Part shown: piece by piece, positions 35,601 to 42,424 of the stretch
Layout of the letters: every line of letters begins with the position of its first letter
Position numbering within the stretch: position 1 is the stretch's first letter
Origin: Pelagicoccus sp.
GTDB lineage: Bacteria; Verrucomicrobiota; Verrucomicrobiia; Opitutales; Opitutaceae
DNA length: 64,000 nt
Direction: 5' to 3'
Assembly: GCA_028284635.1 (NCBI GenBank)
Contig: JANQRJ010000013.1
Span: forward strand, 124,001-188,000
Translations under genes and position numbers: made by a program
Notes under the pieces: generated by a model
The model's database searches: none
Told to the model about the DNA's origin: nothing
The model's input: the letters and a program-made list of their open reading frames with translations, nothing else

Positions 35601-38362
35601 AGCACAACCTCAAGGACATCACCGTATCCATTCCCCACTACGAGTTCAGCGTCGTTACCGGCGTTTCCGGATCCGGGAAGTCCACTCTCGCCTTCGACAT
35701 CGTCTTCGGCGAGGGCCAGCGCCGCTTCATGGAATCCATGTCGCCCTACGCCCGCCAGTTCGTCGAGCAACTCCCCCGGCCCGACCTCGACCAGCTCAGC
35801 GGCATTCAACCCACCGTCGCCATCGAGCAGCGCGTCACCCGAGGCTCCCGCAAATCCACCGTCGCCACCATCACCGAAGTCGCCCAGTACCTTCGTCTTC
35901 TCTACTCCCGCCTCGGCGTTCCCCATAATCCGGATACAGGCAACCCCCTCCTCGCTCAAAGCCAAGCCCAGCTGCTCAAGCGACTCCAGGCCCTTCTCAA
36001 GAGCCCCGAAGCCAAAGCCGCCGACCACCTCCTGCTGCTCGCTCCACTCATACGCAACCGCAAGGGCCACCACCAGCCCATCGCCAACTGGATCGCCGAC
36101 CACGGCTACGAGATGATGCGCGTAGACGGCGAAATCATCTTCACCGACGAATTCGAAAAGCTCGACCGCTACTCCGAGCACAACATCGAAGTCGTCATAG
36201 CCGACCTCGTCCCCCTCCTCCGCTCCCCCAAGCAAATCCAGCAGAAGCTGACCGAAGCCCTAAAGCGCGGCAACGGCACCGCCCTCCTCATCGCTTCGAG
36301 CGAAGCGAGAACCCTGCGTAGCTCGGAGAGCGAAGCACGGGCCACTCACTATTTATCCATGCACCGCATGGACCCCGCCACCGGCGAGGCCCTCCCCGAG
36401 CTCGACCCCAAGGACTTCTCCTTCAATTCCCACAAAGGCTGGTGCCCCACCTGCCGAGGCCACGGCCGCATCTATCCTTGGATGCGCGAAAGGCTCGAGG
36501 ACAACGAGGAACTCGCCAAGGCCATCGGAGCCGATTCCTCCGAGGACGACGAGGCCCAAGCCATCGTCTGCCCCGAATGCAAAGGCGAACGCCTCAATCG
36601 CGTCAGTCGCCACGTCTATCTGTACTTGAAAAACGGAGACAAGCTTTCGCTGCCCCAACTCCTGGCAAAAGATCCCCGCGATCTGCTCGCCACCCTCGAC
36701 AAGCTCAAGCTCGACAAGCGAGGCGCCCTCATCGCCCGCGACATCGTCGCCCAGATCCACGAACGCCTCAGCTTCCTCGACAAGGTCGGCCTCGAGTACC
36801 TCAGTCTCGACCGCCCCACCCAAACCCTCTCCGGCGGCGAAGCCCAGCGCATCCGCCTCGCCGCCCAGCTCGGCTCCAATCTCGCCGGCGTGCTCTACGT
36901 GCTCGACGAACCCAGCATCGGCTTGCACGCCCGCGACGGCGATCGCCTGATCGAAACCCTCAAGCAGCTAAAAGCCAAAGGAAACACCCTGCTCGTCGTC
37001 GAACATGACGACGCCATGATGGAACACGCCGACCGCATCATCGACCTCGGCCCCGCAGCCGGCATCCACGGCGGCGAGCTCATCGCCCAAGGCACCGTAG
37101 CCCAGCTCAGGCGAAACAAGGCCTCCCTCACTGGCCGCTACCTCAAGAGCAGCATCCCCCACCCCCTCTCCGGCAGCTACCGAAAGCTGCCTGCGAAGGA
37201 AATTAAGAACGAAAAGCGAAGAACGAAGAACGCCGCCGCCAAAAAGACTCTTAACTCTGCACTCTTAACCCTTCACTCAGCCCACGCCTGGCTCGAGCTG
37301 TCTGGCGTCCACTTCCGCAACCTCGCCAAGCAAAGCATCCGCCTGCCCAAGCAGCGCCTCACCATGGTTTGCGGCGCTTCGGGCGCCGGCAAGTCCTCGC
37401 TCGTGCGCGACCTCCTTGGCCCCGCCGTCGCTTTCGCCATCAAGAGCAAGAAAAGCAGCGTCACCGGTGCCGCCTTCGCCAAGCAAGGCCCCACCATCGA
37501 AGGCGAGGAAGGCAAGGTCCTCTTCGAGAAGCTCACCGGAGCCCAAGGTTTCCGTTCCGTCATCGAGGTCGACCAGTCCCCCATCGGCAAGACCCCACGC
37601 TCCACCCCCGCCACCTACCTCGGCGTATTCGATATCGTAAGACAGTTCTTCGCCAGCCTGCCCGAGTCCAAGATTCGCGGATACAAACCCGGACGCTTCT
37701 CCTTCAACACCCCGCACGGACGCTGCGAAACCTGCGCCGGTGCCGGACGCGTCAAGCTCGAGATGAGCTTCATGCCAAACACCTTTGTCGAGTGCGAGGA
37801 CTGCGGCGGTTCGCGCTACGGGCCCGAGCTGCTCGACCTGCATTGGAAAGGCAAGAACATCGCCGACGTGCTCGAGATGACCTTCGAGGAAGCCGCCGAG
37901 TTCTTCAGCTTCCATAGCCAGCTCGGCGAGATCACTCAGCTCATGGTCGCTACGGGACTCGGCTACCTCACTCTCGGCCAAAGCAGCCCCACGCTCAGCG
38001 GCGGCGAAGCTCAGCGACTCAAGCTCGTCACAGAACTCGCCAAAGGCCTGCAAAGCTACACCGAGCGCAGTCGTGGCATCCAGCGCCAGAACCTCTACAT
38101 ACTAGAGGAGCCCACCATCGGACTCCATCTCAGCGACTGCGAGAAGCTCATCCTCCTGCTCCAGAAGCTCGTCGACCAAGGCCACACCGTAGTCGTAATC
38201 GAGCACCATCTCGATCTGCTCGCCGAAGCCGACTACCTGATCGAAGTAGGCCCCGGCGGAGGTCCCAAAGGCGGAAAGGTCCTCTACCAAGGAGCCCTCG
38301 CCGGCCTACCGAAATCGAAGCGGAGCATCACCGCCCCCTACCTCGCCGAAAAGCTCGGGTAG
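32630..38362 (+). CDS. uvrA: Tandem (double-length) excinuclease ABC subunit A
   Basis: Damage-recognition ATPase of nucleotide excision repair. At 1910 residues it is two UvrA units fused head to tail, with four ABC modules. Walker A: GLSGAGKSS (about 38), GVSGSGKST (about 654), GVSGSGKST (about 1011), GASGAGKSS (about 1582). LSGGE signatures are near 493, 839, 1400 and 1789. Walker B: LDEPSVGLH, LDEPTTGLH, LDEPSIGLH and LEEPTIGLH. Cys-pair zinc sites (CPECRG, CEHCKG, CPTCRG, CETCAG) are present in all modules. Chlamydiae also have a double UvrA. Several linkers and loops are made of translated heptamer repeats. Start ATG 32630 overlaps the preceding gene by 8 bp. Confidence 0.95.
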   Translation: MPKSKPDLQAIRLRGVRQNNLQNIDVDIPLGKYIAVTGLSGAGKSSLVFDTLHAEGQRRYVETFSAYTRQFLDLLEKPDLDSAENVRPSIAIEQKNTIKTSRSTVGTMTELTDYFKVWFSHVATLYDPVTNEPIHDDNPAEIFKNAQAKYPKKTVIIAFEIARPQKLAWTEILKNVKAQGYSRFFDSKNQLHRLDDPSALSLQPSTLSIRVVQDRIAPTPANRTRFLEAAETALEFGQGQLQLLDSDGAVLSRHTRGLRSADGSKTYRPASPPLFSFNSPLGACPECRGFGRIIEIDYRLAIPDTNLSIDQGLIRAFEGQVYGESKKDLQRACRRLKISTTKPFNQLSKKHQDIVIHGEPAYRKLKDKDDYEGGLWYGVKGFFDWLERNTYKMHVRIFLSRFRAYVTCPTCQGTRLQPDSLCWKWQGYRLPDLYQLPIGDLFPLIQGAQPKNRNSEPNHQASIASDAILSRLRYLNHVGLSYLTLDRPARTLSGGEVERVNLTSCLGASLVDTLFVLDEPSVGLHSRDIDRLISIVRSLTDQGNTVVVVEHDDAMIQAADEVIEIGPEPGAKGGNLVFQGTQKQLLASKKSITARYLSGREKIPMSAPRACISNSKSQISNSQLRLRGVAKHNIQSLDLDIPLQRFVCLSGVSGSGKSTLLNAGLYQNLLAQRGRLVEDPATVDSLESDLSFDEIVLVDQSPVSRTPRSNPIVFVEAWDEIRKLYGKLPQSQENGYTASSFSFNAGDGRCEHCKGLGYEKVEMQFLSDVYVPCPHCDGKRFKPEIRKILFQGQSISDLLELTVAEVMDLFAEYPKIHDKLAALDEVGLGYLKSGQALNTLSGGESQRLKLVKYLKQSSSPTQNPKPRTQNPTGSLILLDEPTTGLHKHDVRRLLGVLQKIVDSGHSLIVVEHNIDVLKSADWLIEMGPDAGAKGGQVVYQGPPASCVGTASAPYLKAKSEKLRVKNSKATPPPNSSFFTLNSSLKVTGARQHNLKDITVSIPHYEFSVVTGVSGSGKSTLAFDIVFGEGQRRFMESMSPYARQFVEQLPRPDLDQLSGIQPTVAIEQRVTRGSRKSTVATITEVAQYLRLLYSRLGVPHNPDTGNPLLAQSQAQLLKRLQALLKSPEAKAADHLLLLAPLIRNRKGHHQPIANWIADHGYEMMRVDGEIIFTDEFEKLDRYSEHNIEVVIADLVPLLRSPKQIQQKLTEALKRGNGTALLIASSEARTLRSSESEARATHYLSMHRMDPATGEALPELDPKDFSFNSHKGWCPTCRGHGRIYPWMRERLEDNEELAKAIGADSSEDDEAQAIVCPECKGERLNRVSRHVYLYLKNGDKLSLPQLLAKDPRDLLATLDKLKLDKRGALIARDIVAQIHERLSFLDKVGLEYLSLDRPTQTLSGGEAQRIRLAAQLGSNLAGVLYVLDEPSIGLHARDGDRLIETLKQLKAKGNTLLVVEHDDAMMEHADRIIDLGPAAGIHGGELIAQGTVAQLRRNKASLTGRYLKSSIPHPLSGSYRKLPAKEIKNEKRRTKNAAAKKTLNSALLTLHSAHAWLELSGVHFRNLAKQSIRLPKQRLTMVCGASGAGKSSLVRDLLGPAVAFAIKSKKSSVTGAAFAKQGPTIEGEEGKVLFEKLTGAQGFRSVIEVDQSPIGKTPRSTPATYLGVFDIVRQFFASLPESKIRGYKPGRFSFNTPHGRCETCAGAGRVKLEMSFMPNTFVECEDCGGSRYGPELLDLHWKGKNIADVLEMTFEEAAEFFSFHSQLGEITQLMVATGLGYLTLGQSSPTLSGGEAQRLKLVTELAKGLQSYTERSRGIQRQNLYILEEPTIGLHLSDCEKLILLLQKLVDQGHTVVVIEHHLDLLAEADYLIEVGPGGGPKGGKVLYQGALAGLPKSKRSITAPYLAEKLG
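33218..33252 (+). repeat. Heptamer array 1 inside uvrA
   Basis: Five 7-bp units CCTTCAG-CCCTCAG-CCTTCAG-CCTTCGA-CCTTAAG, translated as DPSALSLQPSTLS in the first insertion of module 1. Confidence 0.75.
33973..34003 (+). repeat. Heptamer array 2 inside uvrA
   Basis: A diverged 7-bp periodicity (CCAACCCAAAAACCGGAACTCAGAACCAA), translated as QPKNRNSEPNHQ in a loop before the first signature motif. Confidence 0.5.
34467..34498 (+). repeat. Heptamer array 3 inside uvrA
   Basis: Units CAAATTC-GAAATCT-CAAATCT-CAAATTC, translated as SNSKSQISNSQ, lie exactly in the linker between modules 1 and 2. Confidence 0.75.
35210..35262 (+). repeat. Heptamer array 4 plus hairpin inside uvrA
   Basis: Units of ACCCAGA/ACCCCAA (35210-35244) are followed by the hairpin AACAGGATC-TTT-GATCCTGTT (35242-35262). 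They are translated as PTQNPKPRTQNPTGSLILL, ending in the Walker B strand of module 2. Confidence 0.75.
35473..35582 (+). repeat. Hairpin and two facing heptamer arrays inside uvrA
   Basis: A 7-bp stem TACGGCG-TCAG-CGCCGTA (35473-35490) is followed by a purine-rich array (35494-35533; AAGCGAAGAGCGA...) and its pyrimidine-rich counterpart (35549-35582; CTCTTCGTTCTTCACTC...). These fill the linker between the two UvrA units. Confidence 0.75.
37203..37279 (+). repeat. Two facing heptamer arrays inside uvrA
   Basis: A purine array (37203-37231) and a pyrimidine array (37247-37279; AACTCTG-CACTCTT-AACCCTT-CACTCAG) face each other in the linker between modules 3 and 4. A small hairpin GGCAGCT...AGCTGCC lies just before, at about 37172-37191. 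Confidence 0.75.
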
Positions 38363-38380
38363 CGAAACAAGGCGCCATGG

Positions 38381-38530
38381 GTTTCAAAGTGTAGCTTCTC
38401 GAGTTGCGGCCCTGTTCCAAACTCTATCGAGTTCGGCTACCTCGACTTTGCCGGACTTGCTTTGGACAGTACCGAAGCCCAAAGGGCGACAGCGAAGCCA
38501 TTTGGAACGCCTGGGCGACACCTTGAAACA
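38381..38530. repeat. MITE-like element with GTTTCAAAGTGT ends
   Basis: GGGTTTCAAAGTGTAGC near 38381 and GGGCGACACCTTGAAACACGCC near 38511-38532 are imperfect inverted ends. The interior has TCGAGTTCGGCTACCTCGAC. Related pieces lie at 8291-8390 and near 42385-42410. It occupies most of the uvrA-AraC gap and has no gene. Confidence 0.45.
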
Positions 38531-38596
38531 CGCCTCGCAAATCGAGGAATTTGCAAATAGACTCGCTCGTCCGGATCTCTACATTCGCAGCTGACC

Positions 38597-39412
38597 ATGG
38601 CTCCCCAAACCCTCCAATGGATTCTGCGCAACGGCAAGCTGCGCCTAACCGCCCCACCCACACTATACCGCTGCGAGCCAATCTGGAGCTGGAGAGTTCC
38701 CTCCATGCAGGAGTACGGCCTCCTGCTCACTCTCGATGGACGAGGTCAGATAAGCATCAACGGCGAACGCCACCCGCTTCGCCAAGGAGTCTGCCTCTTC
38801 ATCCGCCCAGGATCGAAAATCGAGGCCGAGCAAAACCCCGCCTACCCCCTTTTCCTCTTCATCGCCCGCTTCGATATCCTCGACGAAAAGGGCTTCAACC
38901 TCGCGCCCAGCAGCCTCGTTGAGCCGCCATCCTGCATTTTCATCATAAACACCAGAGGACTCGAAACCCTAGCCGAACTCATCGCCAGCCGCAGCAATTC
39001 CAATAGCGAAGCGGACAGCCTCACGCACGACGCTCTCAACATGCTCATCCGAATGCTCGTGGAGGAAGCCACTCGTCACTCAGGCAGCTTTCACGCCCAG
39101 GCCTACGAAGCCCTCCGAGCTATCGAAAACGATCTCGCCCGAAAATGGACCGTAGCTGAACTCGCCCTCGAAGCCGGTCTCTCTCGCAGAGTCTTCGCTC
39201 GAGCCTTCAAGCTCATGATGAGCGAACCCCCCATCCAGTACGTCATTCGTCGCCGCATGGAAGAGGCCAAGCGCCAGATACAGCAATCAAGCCTCCCCAT
39301 CGAAGAGATCGCCATCAATCTCGGCTATCCCGACCTAGGGCTCTTCGGCGAACTCTTCCGCAAGCGAATCGGCCACTCGCCGGAAGAGCTGAGGGTCAAC
39401 AGACCCTTTTAG
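38597..39412 (+). CDS. AraC-family transcriptional regulator
   Basis: DNA-binding regulator of 271 residues. The N-terminal about 1-130 is a cupin-like effector domain (LLLTLDGRGQISINGERHPLRQGVCLFIRPGSKIE). The C-terminal double HTH (about 165-268) reads WTVAELALEAGLSRRVFARAFKLMMSEPPIQYVIRRRMEEAKRQIQQSSLPIEEIAINLGYPDLGLFGELFRKRIGHSPEELR. Verrucomicrobiota often use such regulators for sugar genes, but no target is adjacent. Transcribed alone. Confidence 0.9.
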   Translation: MAPQTLQWILRNGKLRLTAPPTLYRCEPIWSWRVPSMQEYGLLLTLDGRGQISINGERHPLRQGVCLFIRPGSKIEAEQNPAYPLFLFIARFDILDEKGFNLAPSSLVEPPSCIFIINTRGLETLAELIASRSNSNSEADSLTHDALNMLIRMLVEEATRHSGSFHAQAYEALRAIENDLARKWTVAELALEAGLSRRVFARAFKLMMSEPPIQYVIRRRMEEAKRQIQQSSLPIEEIAINLGYPDLGLFGELFRKRIGHSPEELRVNRPF

Positions 39413-39527
39413 CACACTGCTAACCAATAACTTGCATACTACTATCGTTTCGCGATTCAAGACACCCAAGCGCCTTAAGCCGTCCATGAAACAGGCTCGA
39501 CCCATTTTATCCACTAACCTCGACGGC

Positions 39528-39561
39528 CCCCAACACCTAACACCCAGCACCCGACACCGAG
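39528..39561. repeat. Intergenic heptamer array
   Basis: ACACCTA-ACACCCA-GCACCCG-ACACCGA, about 4.5 units of 7 bp, lie between the AraC gene and the DEAD-box gene. The rest of this 263-bp gap shows no gene. Confidence 0.7.
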
Positions 39562-39675
39562 AAAATTAGTCGTTGCTTTTCCCCTCGAAGCTGTCACCCA
39601 CCTTCAGCTTTTCGCGAGCTGGGGCCAACTGTTGGGACAATAACGCTGCCGGCTTAACAACAAAGCTAGCAGACT

Positions 39676-41412
39676 ATGTCGCAATCTAACGCAGAACAGA
39701 ATACGTGCGTCCGCTTCGCGGACCTCTCCCTCAGCGAGCACGTGCAAAACGCGCTCCAGGAAATCGGATACGAGACTCCCTCTCCGATCCAGGCCAAGGC
39801 CATTCCCCACATCCTCGAAGGACGGGACATCATCGGGCAAGCCCAGACCGGAACCGGCAAGACCGCCGCTTTCTCCCTACCGCTTCTCTCCCTGATCGAT
39901 CCAACCAAAAAAGGCCCGCACGCCCTCATCCTCGCCCCCACCCGCGAACTCGCCCTGCAAGTCGCCGAGGCAATCGCCAAATACGGCAGGAAGACCGCCA
40001 AACTGTCCGTCGCCGCGATCTACGGCGGCACCGACTTCTTCAAGCAGTTCAAGGCTCTCGAACGCAACCCTGCCATCGTGGTCGGCACTCCAGGCCGCGT
40101 CATGGACCACATGCGTCGAGGCACGCTCGATCTCTCCCGCCTCAGCCACTTCATTCTAGACGAGGCCGACGAAATGCTGCGCATGGGCTTCATCGACGAC
40201 GTCGAATGGATCCTCGAGCACACCCCTAGCGAACGCCAGACCGCGCTCTTTTCCGCCACCATGCCGCCCCGCATCGCGGCCATTGCTAGAAAACAGCTGC
40301 ACGACCCCGTCACCGTCTCCATCAAGACCCCCACCGCCACCGTGGCCGCAGTCGGCCAACGCTTCGTCAAATGCTCCGGCCTGCGCCACAAGCTGGAAAC
40401 CCTCAGCAACCTCCTCGAAACGGAGGAAACCGACGCCTCCATCATCTTCACCCGTACCAAGAGCGCCGCCTCCATGGTAGCCGAAGACCTCCTGGCTCGG
40501 GGACTTTCCGCTGACGCCATTCACGGCGACATCTCGCAAAGCAAGCGCGAACAAGCCGTCTCCAAGCTCAAAAACGGCGCCCTCGACATCCTGGTCGCCA
40601 CCGACGTAGCCGCCCGCGGTCTCGACGTCGACCGCATCAGCCACGTATTCAACTTCGACATACCAGACGACGTAGAGCCCTACATTCACCGCATCGGTCG
40701 TTGCGGTCGAGCCGGACGCAGCGGCGAAGCCATCGCCCTGGTAACCAACCGCGACATGCGCAAGCTGCGCGAAATAGAGCGCGTCACTCGCCAGCGCATG
40801 GACCCGATGTCGCCTCCCTCTCCAGCCCAACTCGCAGAGATCCGGCAACGCAAGCTGGAGAAGAGACTCTCCGAAGTCATCGCCGACGGAAAGCTCGACC
40901 GCCAGCTCGCCACCGTACGCCAGACGCTCGTCTCGCTGGACTGCGACGCGGAAACGCTTGCAGCTGCCCTGCTAAAAGGCTTCTCGGGCCACGCCACCGC
41001 CCCCCCTCCCACTATGGCTAAAACCGGACCAGCGCGCAGCGACGCCGATCGCAGCCGACCCGTTCGAGCGGAAAGACCGGAACGCTTCGACCGACAAAAT
41101 CGTTCCGAGGCTCCACGTCGCAAACAAAACCGCCCAGTTCGTTCCGAGTTCGAGACGCCGGAAGACCAGGACAGCTACCGCATCGAGGTCGGACGCAACC
41201 ACCGCGTCAAGCCCGGCAACATCGTCGGCGCCATCACGAACGAAGCCGGCCTGGAAGGTTCCTACATCGGACGTATCGAAATTCTCGATGACCACTCCAT
41301 CGTCAATCTTCCCACCGGAATGCCTCGCGAGATTCTTCAAATGCTGAAAAAAACCTGGGTCGCCGGCCAGCAAATGAGAATGACGAAGCTAAAGCCCAGC
41401 GCAGCCCGCTAA
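39676..41412 (+). CDS. deaD: DEAD-box RNA helicase with DbpA RNA-binding domain
   Basis: ATP-dependent RNA helicase for ribosome assembly or mRNA unwinding. The Q motif precedes Walker A AQTGTGKT. Others are PTRELALQ, TPGRVMDH, DEAD in LDEADEML, SAT, ARGLDVDRI and HRIGRCGRAGR. After a basic linker (about 440-495; Arg/Pro rich) comes the DbpA-type RRM (about 497-570; YRIEVGRNHRVKPGNIVGAI). The 578 residues fit the DeaD/CsdA class. The end is close to a repeat that may terminate it. Confidence 0.94.
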   Translation: MSQSNAEQNTCVRFADLSLSEHVQNALQEIGYETPSPIQAKAIPHILEGRDIIGQAQTGTGKTAAFSLPLLSLIDPTKKGPHALILAPTRELALQVAEAIAKYGRKTAKLSVAAIYGGTDFFKQFKALERNPAIVVGTPGRVMDHMRRGTLDLSRLSHFILDEADEMLRMGFIDDVEWILEHTPSERQTALFSATMPPRIAAIARKQLHDPVTVSIKTPTATVAAVGQRFVKCSGLRHKLETLSNLLETEETDASIIFTRTKSAASMVAEDLLARGLSADAIHGDISQSKREQAVSKLKNGALDILVATDVAARGLDVDRISHVFNFDIPDDVEPYIHRIGRCGRAGRSGEAIALVTNRDMRKLREIERVTRQRMDPMSPPSPAQLAEIRQRKLEKRLSEVIADGKLDRQLATVRQTLVSLDCDAETLAAALLKGFSGHATAPPPTMAKTGPARSDADRSRPVRAERPERFDRQNRSEAPRRKQNRPVRSEFETPEDQDSYRIEVGRNHRVKPGNIVGAITNEAGLEGSYIGRIEILDDHSIVNLPTGMPREILQMLKKTWVAGQQMRMTKLKPSAAR

Positions 41413-41417
41413 TCGAA

Positions 41418-41494
41418 AGGTAGGGCCCGCACGCCGAGCGGGCCGCGGAGAATGGATCCTGCATTGCAGCCCGCTCGGCGATCGGGCCCTACCT
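41418..41494. repeat. Palindromic repeat with the shared GGATCC loop
   Basis: Arms 41418-41443 (AGGTAGGGCCCGCACGCC...) and 41469-41494 pair almost perfectly. The loop GAGAATGGATCCTGCATT also occurs in the palindromes at 58774 and 62419, though the arms differ. It lies between the DEAD-box gene and parDE. Confidence 0.75.
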
Positions 41495-41542
41495 TAAGCC
41501 GATACAGGACACACTTTCGCACTCAACAACAAGTTGCCTCGC

Positions 41543-41581
41543 TTGACTTCATACCAACAAATCCGATATTCTGGTAGAATA
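41543..41581 (+). promoter_or_regulatory. Probable parDE promoter with operator palindrome
   Basis: TTGACT (41543-41548) and TATTCT (41567-41572) are spaced by 18 bp. TATTCT-GGT-AGAATA (41567-41581) is a perfect 6-3-6 palindrome over the -10 box, where an antitoxin could bind for autoregulation. The Shine-Dalgarno AAGGA follows at 41581-41585. Confidence 0.55.
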
Positions 41582-41593
41582 AGGAATTAGGCA

Positions 41594-41842
41594 ATGGGCA
41601 GAAACACGAGTGTAGATATAGGCGACGAACTCGCGAACTTCGTAGATGGTGGCATCAAACAAGGACGCTACGGCTCCGCAAGCGAGATGGTCAGAGCAGG
41701 GCTTCGCCTGCTTCAAGACGAAGAAACGAAAATGGCAGCTCTGAGAGCCGCTCTCGTTGAAGGGGAGAAAAGCGGAGAACTAGAAAAGTTCGAACTCGGC
41801 GAATTCCTAAGATCAGTTAGGACGAAAAGCCATAATGCTTGA
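41594..41842 (+). CDS. parD: ParD-like type II antitoxin
   Basis: Ribbon-helix-helix antitoxin of 82 residues. The N-terminal RNTSVDIGDELANFVDGGIKQGRYGSASEMVRAGLRLLQDEE is the DNA-binding dimer fold. The C-terminal ELEKFELGEFLRSVRTK is the toxin-wrapping tail. AAGGA lies 8 bp before ATG 41594. The stop overlaps the toxin start by 8 bp, so translation is coupled. It is expected to repress its own promoter through the palindrome over the -10 box. Confidence 0.92.
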   Translation: MGRNTSVDIGDELANFVDGGIKQGRYGSASEMVRAGLRLLQDEETKMAALRAALVEGEKSGELEKFELGEFLRSVRTKSHNA

Positions 41843-42119
41843 ACTGTATCTTCGCCCAAAGGCGAAACGCGATCTCGCTAAGATCTGGTACGACACGAGA
41901 GTCGAGTGGGGAGAAGAGCAGGCAGACCGTTACATCAGCAACATAGACGCGGCGTTCCGCAGACTGTTGGAACATCCCAAATTAGGCCGCGCATGTGATG
42001 AAGTCCGTGAAGGATACCGTAGGCACATCACAGGCAAGCACGTCATCTTCTATCGCATAATGCCCGAAAAAATCCGCATCCTCCACCAAAAGATGGACGC
42101 CTCGTCGCATGTACGGTGA
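41835..42119 (+). CDS. parE: ParE/RelE-superfamily toxin
   Basis: Toxin of 94 residues, RelE fold. ELYLRPKAKRDLAKIWYDTRVEWGEEQADRYISNIDAAFRRLLEHPKLGRACDEVREGYRRHITGKHVIFYRI is typical ParE; ParE members inhibit DNA gyrase. The C-terminal IRILHQKMDASSH is the conserved end with Arg, His and Met-Asp. The reading frame is intact. It is adjacent to and overlaps parD. Confidence 0.92.
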   Translation: MLELYLRPKAKRDLAKIWYDTRVEWGEEQADRYISNIDAAFRRLLEHPKLGRACDEVREGYRRHITGKHVIFYRIMPEKIRILHQKMDASSHVR

Positions 42120-42424
42120 GCAAACCGACAAGTTCAACTGCTGTATCCAAAGTCTGTCGACCTCGGCTACGGAGAGCAAACTGTCGCGAACGTGGTTCCG
42201 CAATGGGAGGAGCGTCGCCGGATCTACTTCAGACAAAGCGACATGCATGTAGCCGCGTTTGTGAGAACGCGGAGGCCTTCGCCGACAGCTAGTAGAATCG
42301 CGTTCTCACGAACGCGGCTACAGGGAGACGCAGCGCCAAACTTACGCCACTTCTTTGCACCCGCTTGGAACAGTACGGCAAATCGAAAGGCGATACTTTA
42401 AAACACGCCCGATGTGGTTCCGCG
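42120..42424. other. 305-bp gap between parE and ftsZ
   Basis: It holds the family B palindrome (42248-42322), plus pieces related to the 38381 element (TCGACCTCGGCTACGG near 42156, and GGCGATACTTTAAAACACGC near 42391). No coding sequence is supported. Confidence 0.6.
42248..42322. repeat. Palindromic repeat, family B
   Basis: TGTAGCCGCGTTTGTGAG... (42248-42271) pairs with its reverse complement at 42299-42322 with one mismatch, loop 27 nt. Same arms as 17844-17903 and 44880-44943. It lies just past the 3' ends of parE and ftsZ, which converge. Confidence 0.8.

Noticed and set aside
33218..37279. Heptamer arrays as a CRISPR array
   Set aside because: Units are 7 bp, degenerate, with no spacers and no cas genes; they are tandem repeats.
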